DNA of 64,000 bases, taken from contig OZ024932.1 of NCBI GenBank assembly GCA_964017235.1, positions 81,285,451 through 81,349,450 of the forward strand, read 5' to 3'. Shown here in pieces: positions 1-10,968 of the stretch (positions within the stretch are counted from its first letter, which is position 1; the number at the start of each line of letters is the position of its first letter). The notes below the pieces were generated by a model. That model did not search any database, was not told the DNA's origin, and saw only the letters and a list, made by a program, of their open reading frames with translations. The position numbers were made by a program, and so were the translations under genes. This stretch comes from Sabellastarte sp. h YS-2021. Taxonomy: Eukaryota; Annelida; Polychaeta; Sabellida; Sabellidae.

Positions 1-2
1 CT

Positions 3-290
3 GCCACTATCTCTTCGTGGATTAAACAGACAGTTCTCCTGTGTTATCAACTGTCGGATGAGGATACGCAGAATTTGCTTCAGGTCAAGGCACATGATGT
101 CAGGGCTTTTGCGGCTTCCAAGGCTTTTCAAGGAGGAGTATCCTTGGATCAAATTCTCTCAGCCTGTCATTGGAAGGCCCATAATACTTTTACACAGTTC
201 TATCTGAAGGACCTAGCTTGGGCAGATTCTGAACTGTACCATTTGGGACCCATTGTGGCTGCTCAGCAGGTCCAGGATGATTGTAAATAG
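3..290 (+). CDS. Tyrosine recombinase C-terminus (DIRS copy 1), 5' end outside the window
   Basis: The frame is open from the window edge to a TAG at 288-290. It encodes the catalytic end of a DIRS tyrosine recombinase, which would integrate the circular DNA copy of the element. The HxxR motif is visible as HDVR, followed by the CHWKAHNTF segment (second His/Lys position) and the FYL tyrosine that would form the covalent DNA link. It aligns without gaps to the last 95 or so residues of copies 2 and 3. The box-I arginine lies upstream, outside the window. No stop or frameshift is seen in this part. Confidence 0.9.
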   Translation, partial: ATISSWIKQTVLLCYQLSDEDTQNLLQVKAHDVRAFAASKAFQGGVSLDQILSACHWKAHNTFTQFYLKDLAWADSELYHLGPIVAAQQVQDDCK

Positions 291-526
291 GTCCAATTCT
301 ATGTACATGCTGTAGATAGTGTTATAAAAAAATTAAAAAAAAAAAAAAAAAAAGCAAGCAAGCAAGCAGCATTTACCCTGGGATTGCCGTGATCCTAAGT
401 GGTTCCCGGGGTAGTTAGGTTTCTTTAGTTCCTGTTCTTCTGCCTCACTAGGTGACGAGCTCATCCCTCTCTTTCCCTCTGTACCCTCGCCTTGAGTTGG
501 TACAAGGAAATTTTCAAAAACAGAAG

Positions 527-549
527 GGGGGGGGGGGGGGGGGGGGGGG
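527..549 (+). repeat. Poly-G tract in the DIRS 3' spacer
   Basis: About 22 consecutive G residues follow AGAA. Shorter G tracts sit at the same place in copy 2 (about 14,452-14,466) and copy 3 (about 28,126-28,132), always between the recombinase stop and the internal complementary region. Confidence 0.9.
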
Positions 550-658
550 TCCTATGGGCTGGTTTATTTAACCATTGCCGGAATCACCCTATAGGTTTTA
601 GAGCTCTCTGGAATTCCCCTGTTCTAAGCTACCCTCCATCCATTGGGTAGTGATTCTG

Positions 659-752
659 CATCTGTCCACTAGGTAAGATGTATTAACGCAATAAAATGGA
701 AAATTTAATAGTAAATTAAATTTTTATAAGTTAATACCTTACCTAGTGGACA
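659..752 (+). repeat. Internal complementary region (ICR) of DIRS copy 1
   Basis: The first half is the reverse complement of the element's extreme left end (seen in copy 2 at 8,464) and the second half is the reverse complement of its own right end (962-1034). In the DIRS replication model this segment templates closure of the two ends into a circle. The junction lies in AACGCAATAAAATGG. Confidence 0.88.
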
Positions 753-829
753 AGGGGATTCCCAACCTACCTTCCCCGCTAATCTAAGCTCTAGGGGAAT
801 TCTAAGGTAGACAACAAAAAGAGGAAGAG

Positions 830-1034
830 CGCATGCGCGAGCATGCGCAGTATACCGGCAGGTTGGCTACACAGCCACCTGACGAATGAACAGGACACTA
901 CCGGTCCCGGCCAGAGCCCAGCTCAAGACGTTTTTTTCTAACGTTTGGCGAGACCGGCAAGGCGCCGGACAAATGCATCTGTCCACTAGGTAAGGTATTA
1001 ACTTATAAAAATTTAATTTACTATTAAATTTTCC
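830..1034 (+). repeat. Right inverted terminal repeat, DIRS copy 1
   Basis: It is the reverse complement of the left ITR of copy 2. It contains GCGCATGCGC-type palindromes, the ACCGGTCCCGG block and the ATCTGTCCACTAGGTAAG block that recurs at every end of this family. Confidence 0.88.
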
Positions 1035-2827
1035 ATTTTACTTTGTAGTTTTTCTTTACTCTGATCATGAAAGAGGACAACGTCTAAAGTTTAATTAACA
1101 CAAAAAAAAAAAAACATTTACAAATTATCAGAACTTGAAAGGTATATATCTTCCATGTTTTTGTATTAATTTTATTTCTGTGAATATATCATTATAACAT
1201 TTTGGCAACACAGGAGTCTCTCTGAAGACTTTCGGCACAATACTAGTCCAATTGATCCAAGTTTACACTAAGTTGTAACAGGTGTGTCTTTGATTGCAGT
1301 TCTGGGTTTCAGATGCAGTGATTACTATCAGTGATATTTCTTCAGTAAGGAATGCAGTATTTTGAACAGTTAATTCACCTTCAAATGGTTACGTCATCGT
1401 TAAGTGCAATATGCAATATTATAAGAGACTTTAAATCAAGACATGTCATGGGAACATGGATACTAATCACATGCAAACTAATCCATATGTTAGTAAATAT
1501 TGCACCCAGTGAGTACATGAGGAGACACTTAAAACTGCCAAATTGTTCAAAATCTTTTGGACAATTTTTTTATTTTATTATATTAATATTATTATTATTA
1601 TTTTTTTTTCAAAATGACACTTAATGAACATTGTTACTTTTATCATCAGTGGCAATATTAATGAATATATATTGGGCAATTAAATTGCTGGTAGTCTATA
1701 TTGGTCCTGTTAACAATGTGAGATTAGATAATCTTGCAGAGTGGTTTCATTCAAACTCTGGAGTAGGGGAAACCCTGTCTTCCATTTATTGAACATATTT
1801 AACCATTTGTAATTGAAGTAGGTTACTTAAAGTTAGGTCTAAAAATTGGGAACTAATTTATAATGATATAAAAGGTGGAGTTATACATTTTAGGAGGAAA
1901 ATATACAAAGGAATCAAAATATAATGTCTACATTGGGAAAAGAAAAACATTAACTGTATCAACATACAATTATTAAGGTTTTATTTTGGATGAGTTTTCA
2001 GATTTCCAATAATGTTCCTAGCTTTTGTCCAAAGCTGGAACCTGAAGTAAGATCATAAGTAAGTTAAAAAAGGACAAAGAAATTTGAAAACTTTCTCAGA
2101 CTTGTATGACACCTGCATCTGGCCTATTTTAACACACAGTTGCAGTGTCAGGGGCCATGAGAACTATCAAAATGAAGACAAAATTCATACAAGAACACTG
2201 TGATTTTACTCTAGAGTACATAGAAACGTACCAGTTGTGTTATTTTGGGTTGCCCAGATGATCCGGGTTGGCCACTTCCATAGTATAGGTTTTAATCTCA
2301 TTAGGATTGTTAAACAAAATTTGTCAAATCGAATCAAGTATTCGTATAATTTTTGAATAGAGCTCACAAAATTTTACATCTAACACTTAGGAGTGCTACA
2401 TACTCAGTGTATTAAAATCTTTAAATCTGACCCATTGTTTTGTTGATGGTGAAGAGGTAGCTCTTTCTGTTTAAAGTAAACTTTAAGAAATAATGCATAG
2501 CAAATGGTAATCTAAACTACCACCAAAAGCATATCCAAGAACATATTAATTGTTCAGAAATGCAACAAGAACAGAAATACCTGGAGGTTAACAAAGCAGA
2601 ATCTCAGCCATCTTGATACAGCCTGTACAATTTGTAGAAAACAATGTCAAATACAATGATGTAAAGAACAATTCCATTTTCACTAAAAGTAATGTTTTGG
2701 GTCCAAAGCCTGTCTTTGTGATTAAAACTTGCCACATCCTCTGATTTCCCAGTTAAGTATTTTTTTGTGGTTCCCAGGCATGGATTTGACAGGGTTCAAC
2801 TGTAGTCTATTTGTGCATCTTATTCAG
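1035..2827. other. No gene recognised; probable intron or intergenic DNA
   Basis: AT-rich sequence with short chance open frames only. If the exon at 2,828 belongs to a larger plus-strand gene, this is intron. No repeat family from elsewhere in the window was recognised here. Confidence 0.5.
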
Positions 2828-3040
2828 ACCAAACCAGCAGAGACGCCTGCCAAACCGACCAGTAACGGTGTACAGTCTAGTACTGCTCAGAATCACCCAC
2901 CCAGCAGTACCACTGCTCCGACCACTGCAACCACACCAGCCTCAAACACACCAGGACCCAGCCAGCAAACCCCCAAAAAGAAGAAAATACAAATCCCCGA
3001 CAAAGTACAGAACCTCACCAAAGTCTGTACCCTCTTGTAG
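2828..3040 (+). CDS. Terminal exon of an unidentified host gene, with CaaL-type C-terminus
   Basis: An acceptor (TCTTATTCAG) precedes an open segment rich in Thr, Pro, Ser and Ala, followed by PKKKKIQIPDKVQ and ending VCTLL with a TAG stop at 3,038-3,040. The C-terminal CTLL has the form of a CaaX box with terminal Leu, the type favoured by geranylgeranyltransferase I, and the lysine cluster about 20 residues upstream would suit membrane attachment. Candidate polyadenylation signals follow (for example AATAAA near 3,480). I cannot name the protein; a prenylated GTPase-like tail is one possibility. The reading frame was chosen because it gives a compositionally coherent tail. The exon could also belong to a non-prenylated protein with a chance CTLL. 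Confidence 0.5.
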   Translation, partial: TKPAETPAKPTSNGVQSSTAQNHPPSSTTAPTTATTPASNTPGPSQQTPKKKKIQIPDKVQNLTKVCTLL

Positions 3041-4345
3041 TATTTGTGTTCCTACAAAGACTCTTTTATATCAACATATATTTTTGTTACCGGTTTATTT
3101 TTTTTTTGACCTGGAAGAATATTTTCATCTTACTTTCAACAATGGTTTGAATAGAAACATGTTAAAGGTTACCTTTCCCAAAGATAAACAGAAGGAAAGG
3201 TAAAAATTGAAAAAAATATACATATATATTTATTTATTTCTCAATTAATTGTTTGTTTAATTCATCTCATCTTTTTATAATCATATTATCCAAGTTTCCC
3301 CTTTTTAATCATCATCCCCCCCCCCCCCCCAAAGGTACTGATATGGGAAACAAAAGTACAAGACTTCTTACATTGCTGTGATTTTATCTCCTTGTTGGGT
3401 CTTATTTACCTGCAAAGTATCTGTTAAGTTTGTCCAATTGCTGTAAGTTGAAAGGGCTACAACCAGTATTATGTATAGAATAAATGTTGTTTTATATTTA
3501 TGCAAAATATTTGTTATTATTAGATTGCATTTATTTATTCAATTCTTTTGCGATTCATAGAATCAGTGTGTTTTTCTCAACACAAGGTTGTACTTTGAAT
3601 ACTTAAAAGGTATCATTATAATACTCATCATATGAAAGATTTAACCATCACTCTGCAATTGCAGAATGATGTATTTTTGTTACAATGAAGTTGGGTTACA
3701 TTTTCAGGCCCAATGGGTGGACAAACTATGTAGTTTTCACCTTTTTTACCTGTACTATAGAAGAAATTCCAGTCAAGTCAAGGCAGGACACTTTTTCATT
3801 GTAGATTGAACAATATGTTTTCTGGAGTTTTCAGTTCGACAATTTTCATCTTTTGACACATTATAGAATTGAAAATGTTAAATTGATTTTATTGTTTTTT
3901 GCCCCCTCAAAATAAAGTAAAATTCATTCACTCACAGAAGTGTGAGCCTGCAATTAACTAAGCAATGAAAGATCTTCAAATGTGTGATATCCTAACTTTA
4001 ATACTTCAGTATCTTCCTAAACCTCTGTTTCGTAGGCCTTTTGATGGGAGAAATCCATTTAAATGAAGGACTCGATGAGTCACTTTTTAGCTATGCACAT
4101 CCATTGTATATATCGTGTTATTCATCGATGTTTCAACTATGCACATTATTAAACAAGTAGTACCAAATAAATGTTCTGAAGTTCAGTCATGTGTTGTTCA
4201 TCTTAACAGCCATTGAAAACCAGTTCCACTACCTACTTTATACCAAAAGTTTTCAAGTGAATCTTCCAATATAAAATATGCAACAGTGATGTCAATTCTT
4301 GGTGATGAAAATTATACTAAGCCAAAAAAGAAATGCAAGATATAT
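3041..4345 (+). other. Probable 3' UTR and downstream flank of the exon ending at 3,040
   Basis: AT-rich, with several AATAAA signals (near 3,480, 3,911 and 4,165) and a short poly-C tract near 3,319. No coding potential recognised. Confidence 0.5.
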
Positions 4346-4349
4346 GTGG

Positions 4350-5475
4350 TAGCTTATTATGTCCACCCTCCTGGGGGGGGTGGGGGTGGGGATATATTAT
4401 TTTTGCTTTTTTCGCCGTCCGATGTCACGCATGGTTTCCGCTCATTTAAAGGAAAAGTATTAGAGCTATTGTCACCAAATTTGGTATGCAGGCTTATTGG
4501 GTCAGTAGCTTGCTTGGGATTGCTTTTGGCTGTTGTACCTCTTTTGCTTACTGAGTAATACTTAAGTACAGCTATTTTCAGTACCCATTGGTTTCCGTGC
4601 ATTTAAGCCAAAATAATTAAAGATATTTTACTACAATTTTGAATACAAGATTGTTATGTCCATAGCTCGCTTGGTATTGCAATTGGGACTGATAGCTTTG
4701 TCAGTACATGAGTAATAGCCATTTAGGTACTTCATTGTGTATTTTCAGTACTACTTTTGAGTAATTTGCTAATATCTCAGAAACCGTAAGAGATATTTTC
4801 GACCCACTGGGTATCTAAGGAATGTAATATTTGCAATTTTCAAAAAATTTTCCCCTCCCCAAAAATGGCGGCCATTTTGAATTTTCGAATTTTTGCCAAA
4901 AATGGCAAAACACAAATTTGCTTCTATCTCCTTAACCATGCGAGATAGAGCGATTTCGTCAAAATTTTCGACCCACAGGTATTTCAGCATTGTATTCTTG
5001 GCAATTTAAAAAAAAATTTCCCCTCCCCTAAAATGGCGGCCATTTTGAATTTTCAAATTTTTGTTAAAAATGGCAAAACATAAATTTGCTTCTATCTCCT
5101 TAACCATGCGAGATAGAGCGATTTCGTCGAAATTTTCAACCCACAGGGTATCTAAGGAATGTAATCTTTGCAATTTTCAAAAAATTTTCCCCTCCCCAAA
5201 AATGGCAGCCATTTTGAATTTTCGAATTTTTGCCCAAAATGGAAAAACACAAACTGGCCTTAACCGTGCAAAATAGAGTTATTTCGTTGAAATTTTCGAC
5301 CCATAGGGTATCTAAGAAATGTACTCTTGGCAATTTTCAAAAAGATTTCCTTTTCCCAAAAATGGCGGCCATTTTGAATTTTCAAATTTTTGCCAAAAAT
5401 AGAAAAACAGGAATTTGCTTCTATCTTCTTAACCGTGCAAGATAGAGTGATTTCGTCAAAATTTTCAACCCAACT
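4350..5475 (-). mobile_element. Satellite-carrying repeat element with 169-bp monomers
   Basis: About four monomers of roughly 169 bp (4,790-5,470) each contain AAAATGGCGGCCATTTTG followed by AATTTTCGAATTTTTG and a conserved run ending GACCCACAGGGTATC. These are homologous in inverse orientation to the 169-bp monomers at 45-46 kb and 54-55 kb. Read on the minus strand, the satellite is followed by a unique tail that finishes in ATATCCCC, a CCACCC...GGGTGG hairpin and ACATAATA, resembling the 3' ends of the other satellite elements in this window. The outer boundaries are uncertain. Confidence 0.6.
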
Positions 5476-8110
5476 AATGCAAAAAGGGATGAAGCTGAAA
5501 TAACTTACATCTACACTAACAAATATTTAAGCATCATTGATATATTTTACAAATGAAACAGGGTCTTGTAAGACTACTGTACAATTTGGGCAAAAGGTTC
5601 ATGGGTGGACATTACACATGATAATGTGTGTTCTTCTATGCTATCCTGTTTCTATTCGCATCTACTATCAACAGGGCGTCCTATTTCTAGTTCTTCATAA
5701 AACTTGCGTTTCTTTTTGAGCAAGTATATAATTGTCATGCAGTTCCTGAATTTGTGAGCATCAAATAGTTGGGATCAATTTTGGGTCAAAGTTTAGTTAA
5801 TTATCCCTCTATACAACTTGGGTTGCCCATCTTGTATGAACCTATCACTGCTTGGGCAAAATATCATTGACTTCACTCGACTTGATAACGACAAGGCCAC
5901 TGCAGTACTACCGATAGATATACAGAAAAATTTGTCCACACTAGATTTCCTGTAACAAATCAGCAGTTAACTAACTCCACCTACAATGTAAAACAGTACT
6001 AAAAGTCCAATGTCATTTAACCATGACCTTTGGCATATTAAAACAAGAAAGTAATGCAAGTTAGGTTTATTAATGCTTCAGTAAACTTAATAGTGTATAA
6101 GATAAATGTTTGCACCATTTTAATAATATATTTAACAAGATTGAATAGCAGCTGACAATTTCACAACCAAATATCAAAAGTATACAATGCATTGACCACA
6201 ATTACAAAAAATAAACATAACATTGACATAGCTGATGGGATGCCATATTTCCAATGCTTTATTAAATGTATAAATATATTCAGACGGAAATGTTAAAGTT
6301 TTCACTTAAAAATTTATATGCACTTTTGGCGATTAATTTCACTATTGTAGTTGCAATGCTGAACCTGGAGAAAATGAAACAATCGGAACAAAACCTTTAC
6401 AGAGTATATTTTTGATTATTCCCACCCTCACCTTTCTATTAATATTAATTATCAATAAAACAACCTGGATCTGCTTACAGTGTATTTTTTACATCTGTAT
6501 AGAGGATTGTTAAACCTTGGCATAACCTTCATAAAGTTCACCAAAACCAATAAAGCATAAATCATAAAAGCAAAAAGTAACATAGTATATAAAAGCTATG
6601 ACGAGCAAACCTCTATTTTGAAGAACTATACTCTAGTTTACTCTTTTGAAATATACAATGTATTCTCCGCAAATTCTTTTGATTGTTTATGAAGAACAAA
6701 TTGCTTCATGTATAAACAAGAATGTAAAACTAATTTTTTTTTTTTTTAAAGTTCCAGGAACAGATACAGTGTTGAATCATAGTTTGTACACATCATAGTT
6801 ATTCTAAGTAGAAACTTGAGATCTTACAACACCCTTTACAAGGGCTTCTAGCTTTAATTGTATAATGTATTAAGGACCTTCTTAGGTTGTCATTAATCTC
6901 CTTTAGGTGGCAATATTTTGATAGCTCTGAGCCTTGGGCTCAGACCCCTTTCGTGATGGCCCTTGGGGCTTTACCCCACCTAAGTGTACTTCGAAGTTAA
7001 TACAAGTCCTTCAAATCCAGACTTTAAAAGATTCTTTTCCAAGATCTATATTTTATGAACCACCTGGTAAAAGCACTTAAAACTATTTTAAATTTTTACA
7101 ATTTACAAAAATATTAATCTAATTCTAAAAATTTGTAGCTATACTATAACTGTATTGAGTGAATTGTTTTTAGCTTGTTAGATATTTAAAGGAACTTATT
7201 TTTGTAAAGCTACAGCAAAAAAAAAAAAAGTTTTTCAATCATTACCAAGAGGGAAAGAAAAAAAGTCAGAAATTGGCTTATATCAAATTCAACCAAACAT
7301 AAAAATTGGATTCTTCATTTTTTAAAACATTTACAAACCACGGATACTGCTTTCGCAAACTAAAAAGAGAAATTATATAACCTTAATCACCTTTAACAAC
7401 AAAAAGATAAAATAAAAATTTGATTCATTATTTTGAAAACATCTATAAAACATAAACACATATTGCTCTATTATAGAATCCAAAAGATAATCAAACGGGT
7501 CCCATGGTATGTACATGCACCTGGGTACCGACTTGGCTAACTTTTTCAAATTCTGATCCAGTACTGTGTCAGAACTTTTCAGAAAACACATTTAATGGCT
7601 CCAGTGAATTAAATGTCCAGCACTACTGTATCTCTAAGCCCCTGTACACATTTTTTTCTGTAATTTGCCACAAAGCAGTCTGTACAATAGAGCATCTCAG
7701 TTTAATTGTAAATCTAATGATTCTAGGAACTAATTAAGTACGGTTAGTTAATTTCAAACATTATCTTAATACAAATGATTTAAAAGCTTCTAATTTGCTG
7801 GCTTCCATAAGTTCTCTTTCTGAACCTATTTCCTCATTTTCCCAAACCTAGAACAATTTTTTCTTCAGTTTGCAGGTTCTAATAATTTGAAAAAATTATT
7901 TCAATTTTTTTTATTCTCAAAAAAAAAAAAAAAACCCCGTTAAAAGTGAATTTCTGTTAACCCCTGGTCAGTATATATTTTAAGCACTATGCAAGCTTTC
8001 TTGTCGCAATTTGGCATTTTTGCCATTTGGCATATTCAGAAATTATTAAAAAAATGTTTCATAACTCTCTGTCCATTGTTTTCCCATTTTGGCCTCTGGA
8101 CACTGGCTCT
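5476..8110. other. No gene recognised; probable 3' UTR and downstream flank of the DyP gene
   Basis: AT-rich sequence with poly-A/T runs (about 7,215 and 7,918). On the minus strand it lies directly downstream of the DyP stop codon at 8,111, so part of it should be 3' UTR; several TTTATT (minus-strand AATAAA) motifs exist and I cannot choose between them. Confidence 0.45.
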
Positions 8111-8361
8111 CTATGCAAGCTTCTTAAGCTCATTGGCCCCTGGGAAGTAGAAGTAGGTGCCAGCCACACACCTGGTGAGCCTCATGATGTCATCATTGTG
8201 TGCATCTCCACCTGCCCCCACCATGTTGTTCAGCATGAACTCCAGGTTCCTAGGAGAGGCCGAGTAGCCAATAAAGAACAGACCTGCATCCCCACTCAGA
8301 CTACCGTAAGGCATGGATTGGCGGACAATTTCAAATGGTTTCTTCTGTTGAAAGGCATTAC
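8111..8361 (-). CDS. DyP peroxidase exon 7 (terminal)
   Basis: It begins after TTCAG at 8,362-8,363 (minus) and ends at a TAG at 8,113-8,111. It carries FEIVRQSMPYG, whose Arg corresponds to the distal catalytic arginine of the family, then GDAGLFFIGYSASP, the HNDDIMRLTRCVAG segment and the YFYFPGA motif near the C-terminus, in the order found in DyP proteins. The first two bases complete a Gly codon begun by exon 6. It lies about 100 bp downstream (gene sense) of the left end of DIRS copy 2. No damage is seen. Confidence 0.92.
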
Positions 8362-8463
8362 CTGAACAGAACAGAATAACATGATAAAACTTGTGTACTG
8401 AGCCTATAGTCAAAAAATTTGTACCTGATCACTTCTAAAAGTTCATGAAAACTTCATTTTTAC

Positions 8464-8655
8464 TGCGTTAATACATCTTACCTAGTGGACAGATGCATTT
8501 GTCCGGCGCCTTGCCGGTCACGCCAAACGTTAGAAAAAAACGTCCTGAGCTGGGCTCTGGCCGGGACCGGTAGCGTCCTGTTCACTCGCCAGGTGGCTGT
8601 ATAGTCTCCCTGCCGGTGTACTGCGCACGCGCAGCGCATGCGCTCTTCCTCTGTT
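8464..8655 (+). repeat. Left inverted terminal repeat, DIRS copy 2
   Basis: It starts TGCGTTAATACATC and runs through the CTTACCTAGTGGACAGATGC block and the CCGGGACCGG block to GCGCATGCGCTCTTCCTC. The reverse complement recurs at about 14,750-14,962, apart from a short indel in the GCGC-rich part. Confidence 0.9.
8621..8650 (+). promoter_or_regulatory. Candidate NRF1-like and ETS-like sites in the DIRS ITR
   Basis: CTGCGCACGCGC and GCGCATGCGC match the palindromic NRF1 consensus, directly followed by CTCTTCCTC, an ETS-like core. The same arrangement occurs in copy 3 (22,346-22,374) and, inverted, in the right ITRs. This is about 120 bp upstream of the gag ATG, with no TATA box apparent. Promoter function is inferred. 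Confidence 0.45.
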
Positions 8656-8771
8656 TGTTTGGCGCGTGAAGAATGCTTGGGATTTAAGAGAAACTTTTAA
8701 AAATTAATTTATATACTTCTTCTCAAGCTCTTTGTTTAAAATATTTGTGTTAGTTGTGTGTAAGAAGTGTC

Positions 8772-10962
8772 ATGGCATCTCCGGGCGATAAGAAGGGACA
8801 AAGAAGGGGTTCCTGTGGCCATGTTATGGCTCTTTTCGACTTACATGACAAATGTGCGCGGTGCCGCGAAAAGCTTATAGGGGAAGACAATTGTGTGAAG
8901 GACAAGCCGTGTAAGATTTGTGATGGCTTTACACCGGCCCAGAAGGATATGTTGTCTACTCCAATTTATAAAATTAGAAGAGACAAGAAAGCAGGGTTGT
9001 TAGTTTCCCCGAAGGAAGTTACTGTTTTACAGCCGGTTGAAGATATGGATAGTGAACCAACTTTTCAATCTCCTTCTGGCCAACAGGCTCAGTCTTCTGC
9101 TAACCCCCCTTCTACTCCACCTTCTTCATCTCAACAGACGGCTAGTTTTGTTACCTCAGACCAGTTAACAGCCATTGCAGATAAATGGTCAGAGCAATTT
9201 GCTAGGATGGAGGCACTTCTTTCTAGAGGTAACGTGTTTTCCACTCCTGTATCTTCAGTCAAGCCAGTCGACACTCAGAATCTCATTTCTGATAACCCCT
9301 TCTTAGCTCCAGCTACCCATCCCACCGGTCCGATGAAGGTACCGGTAGCTGTTGAGGCTCCACTTGCTGCTACCCCGGTAGATGCCAAAGATAAGAGGAA
9401 ATCTCACAAATCCAGAAAAGACAAACATTCTGATAAAAGTGACTCCAAATCTTCATCTAAATCTAAGAGCAGCAAGGATGTTTCCAAACCGGAGAAAAGA
9501 CGTGACCGGTCCCCCTCACCGGTGTCAAGGTCTAAAACTAAAGCTCCTTCTTCTTCCCCTTTGCCTGGTGCCAGCTCCGGTCCGGAGTCTGCTCATCAGT
9601 CAGTTGTTCCTAAAGGGGACAGGTCTAGCCAGAGTCAGGATTTAAAAAAGTCTTCCGGTTTTCTCCTTTCCAGTCTGCACCTTCCACTCCAATGGCTCCA
9701 CCGGAACAGGATACCAGTCTTGATTTTACCGGTGCCGGTGCATTTCCTCATGAACAGTATGAACAAGTATCTGACGATGATTTTGACCGGTCTGCTTCCA
9801 GTTCCGGTTCTGAGGACGGTCATTTTTCTGATGTTGCAGATCCACCAGAAGACGGTACGTTCTGTGAGAGCGTTTATGGGTTGGCACCACATTCCGGCCT
9901 TTGAAACAGACTTTTCAGAACCGGACAAGTCAAATAACCCTTGGAAAGGGAAGAACCCAAGAAAACCCACACGCATCTCAGTAGCCATGCCCCCTGATGA
10001 CTGGTTGTGCCAGAAGTTGGAAAGGTTAAATCTCACTGTCGCAGAGGGTTACCCCTCTCGCTCACAAGATTCCGCAGGTTTGAGACGTGACCAGTTCATC
10101 AAGGTGCCTAAGTCACAGGAGAAATGGTACAAGATGCACCTGATTAAATCTGACGGGCCACATCGTCCTGGTCGTTCTGTTTTCAACTGGAGAAACACTG
10201 AGGCAAAGGTTAATTCCCATTTCCCAAGGATAACTCGTGCCTCTGCTTACCCGTCCACAGGCCCTCCCTCCAGGCCTATTGCCCAAGAATCCCTGCGCAG
10301 GTGGGAGTGTGCCGCACGTGAAGACAGTTATATCATCAATCATGCGGCAGGCTTCAGTCGCTGTTCCACCGAACTTCAGGAGAAGATGTCACAGAATATT
10401 ACTCTGTTGTCCTCTCATCTTGGCAAAGGAAAGTGTTCGAAGGACGTGGCCAATGCTTTGAATGACCTGCGTGACCTCATGGCCTTTCATCAAAAAGTGT
10501 CGGTGGCCATGGGCACGTCTCTTCAGCATTTGGCGGACAGTTTGTTTGTGAATATGGCCAATCTAGTTCTGTTAAGGAGAGACTCGTATCTTGATTTTGT
10601 GAAGCAGGGCGTTAAACAGGATACTATGAATTTGCTGCGAAACGCTCCCCTTGTTTGGCTACGGTCTCTTCCCTGATGCAGCCATCATGTCTGCAGAGCA
10701 GGATATCCAAAAGTTTGAAGCTAGTAGCGTTGCTCAGAGGCCTGGACCGGGTGCTACTCAGCACGCAAGTTGGAAGAGTACCCAAAGATATAAGCCTTAT
10801 GACCATAAGGATAGGAAACAAACATCTTCCACTGACCAATCCTCTCAACAGCAAAGTCAGCCATGGAGACAGTTTGGCCGAAATCGTTTCAGAGGAAGGG
10901 GACGTGGTAGGGGTTCTAACCCCCGTTTTTCTAAAGGACAGTCCTTTAAGCCATATAAATGA
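8772..10962 (+). pseudogene. Gag-like gene of DIRS copy 2, frameshifted
   Basis: The ATG at 8,772 starts a protein with an N-terminal Cys/His cluster (SCGH, KCARC, CKIC within the first 60 residues), probably a zinc-binding fold. A low-complexity Ser/Lys/Pro region rich in CCGGT-encoded residues follows, then a conserved core beginning RAFMGW and a basic GRGRG tail. Compared with copy 3 the frame changes near 9,645, returns near 9,855 (compensating indels) and shifts again near 10,650, where one extra base precedes the GYGLFPDA motif. The final part runs 10,651-10,962 and ends at TGA. Gag would package the RNA. Copy 3 is the best comparison. Confidence 0.85.
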
Positions 10963-10968
10963 CAATTA
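10960..10968 (+). promoter_or_regulatory. Candidate stop-codon readthrough site, TGA CAA TTA
   Basis: The gag stop is followed by CAATTA, which fits the CARYYA hexamer known from tobacco mosaic virus-type readthrough. The same frame then stays open into the cysteine-rich and recombinase region. Copy 3 keeps an equivalent site. Function is inferred. Confidence 0.5.

Larger units (their letters stand above)
1..1034 (+). mobile_element. DIRS-type retrotransposon copy 1, 3' part only
   Basis: This is the right end of a tyrosine-recombinase retrotransposon whose body lies before the window. It contains the recombinase C-terminus, a spacer with a GCAA run near 350-368 and a poly-G tract (about 527-549), an internal complementary region and the right inverted terminal repeat. 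The order and sequence match copies 2 (8.46-14.96 kb) and 3 (22.2-28.6 kb). The element ends near the sequence TTAAATTTTCCA. Copy 1 is closer to copy 2 than to copy 3 in the spacer. It is truncated only by the window edge as far as can be seen. Confidence 0.9.

Noticed and set aside
1352..1624. Open frame of about 90 codons in the early AT-rich region
   Set aside because: Low-complexity composition ending in Leu/Phe runs from poly-T; no domain, no splice or promoter context.
7400..7740. Possible upstream or additional DyP exons downstream of 8,111
   Set aside because: The stop at 8,111 follows the conserved C-terminal motif, and no DyP-like sequence or splice pair was seen here.
9635..10036. 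Minus-strand open frames opposite DIRS gag and RT genes
   Set aside because: They mirror the coding strand composition and are not conserved between copies 2 and 3.
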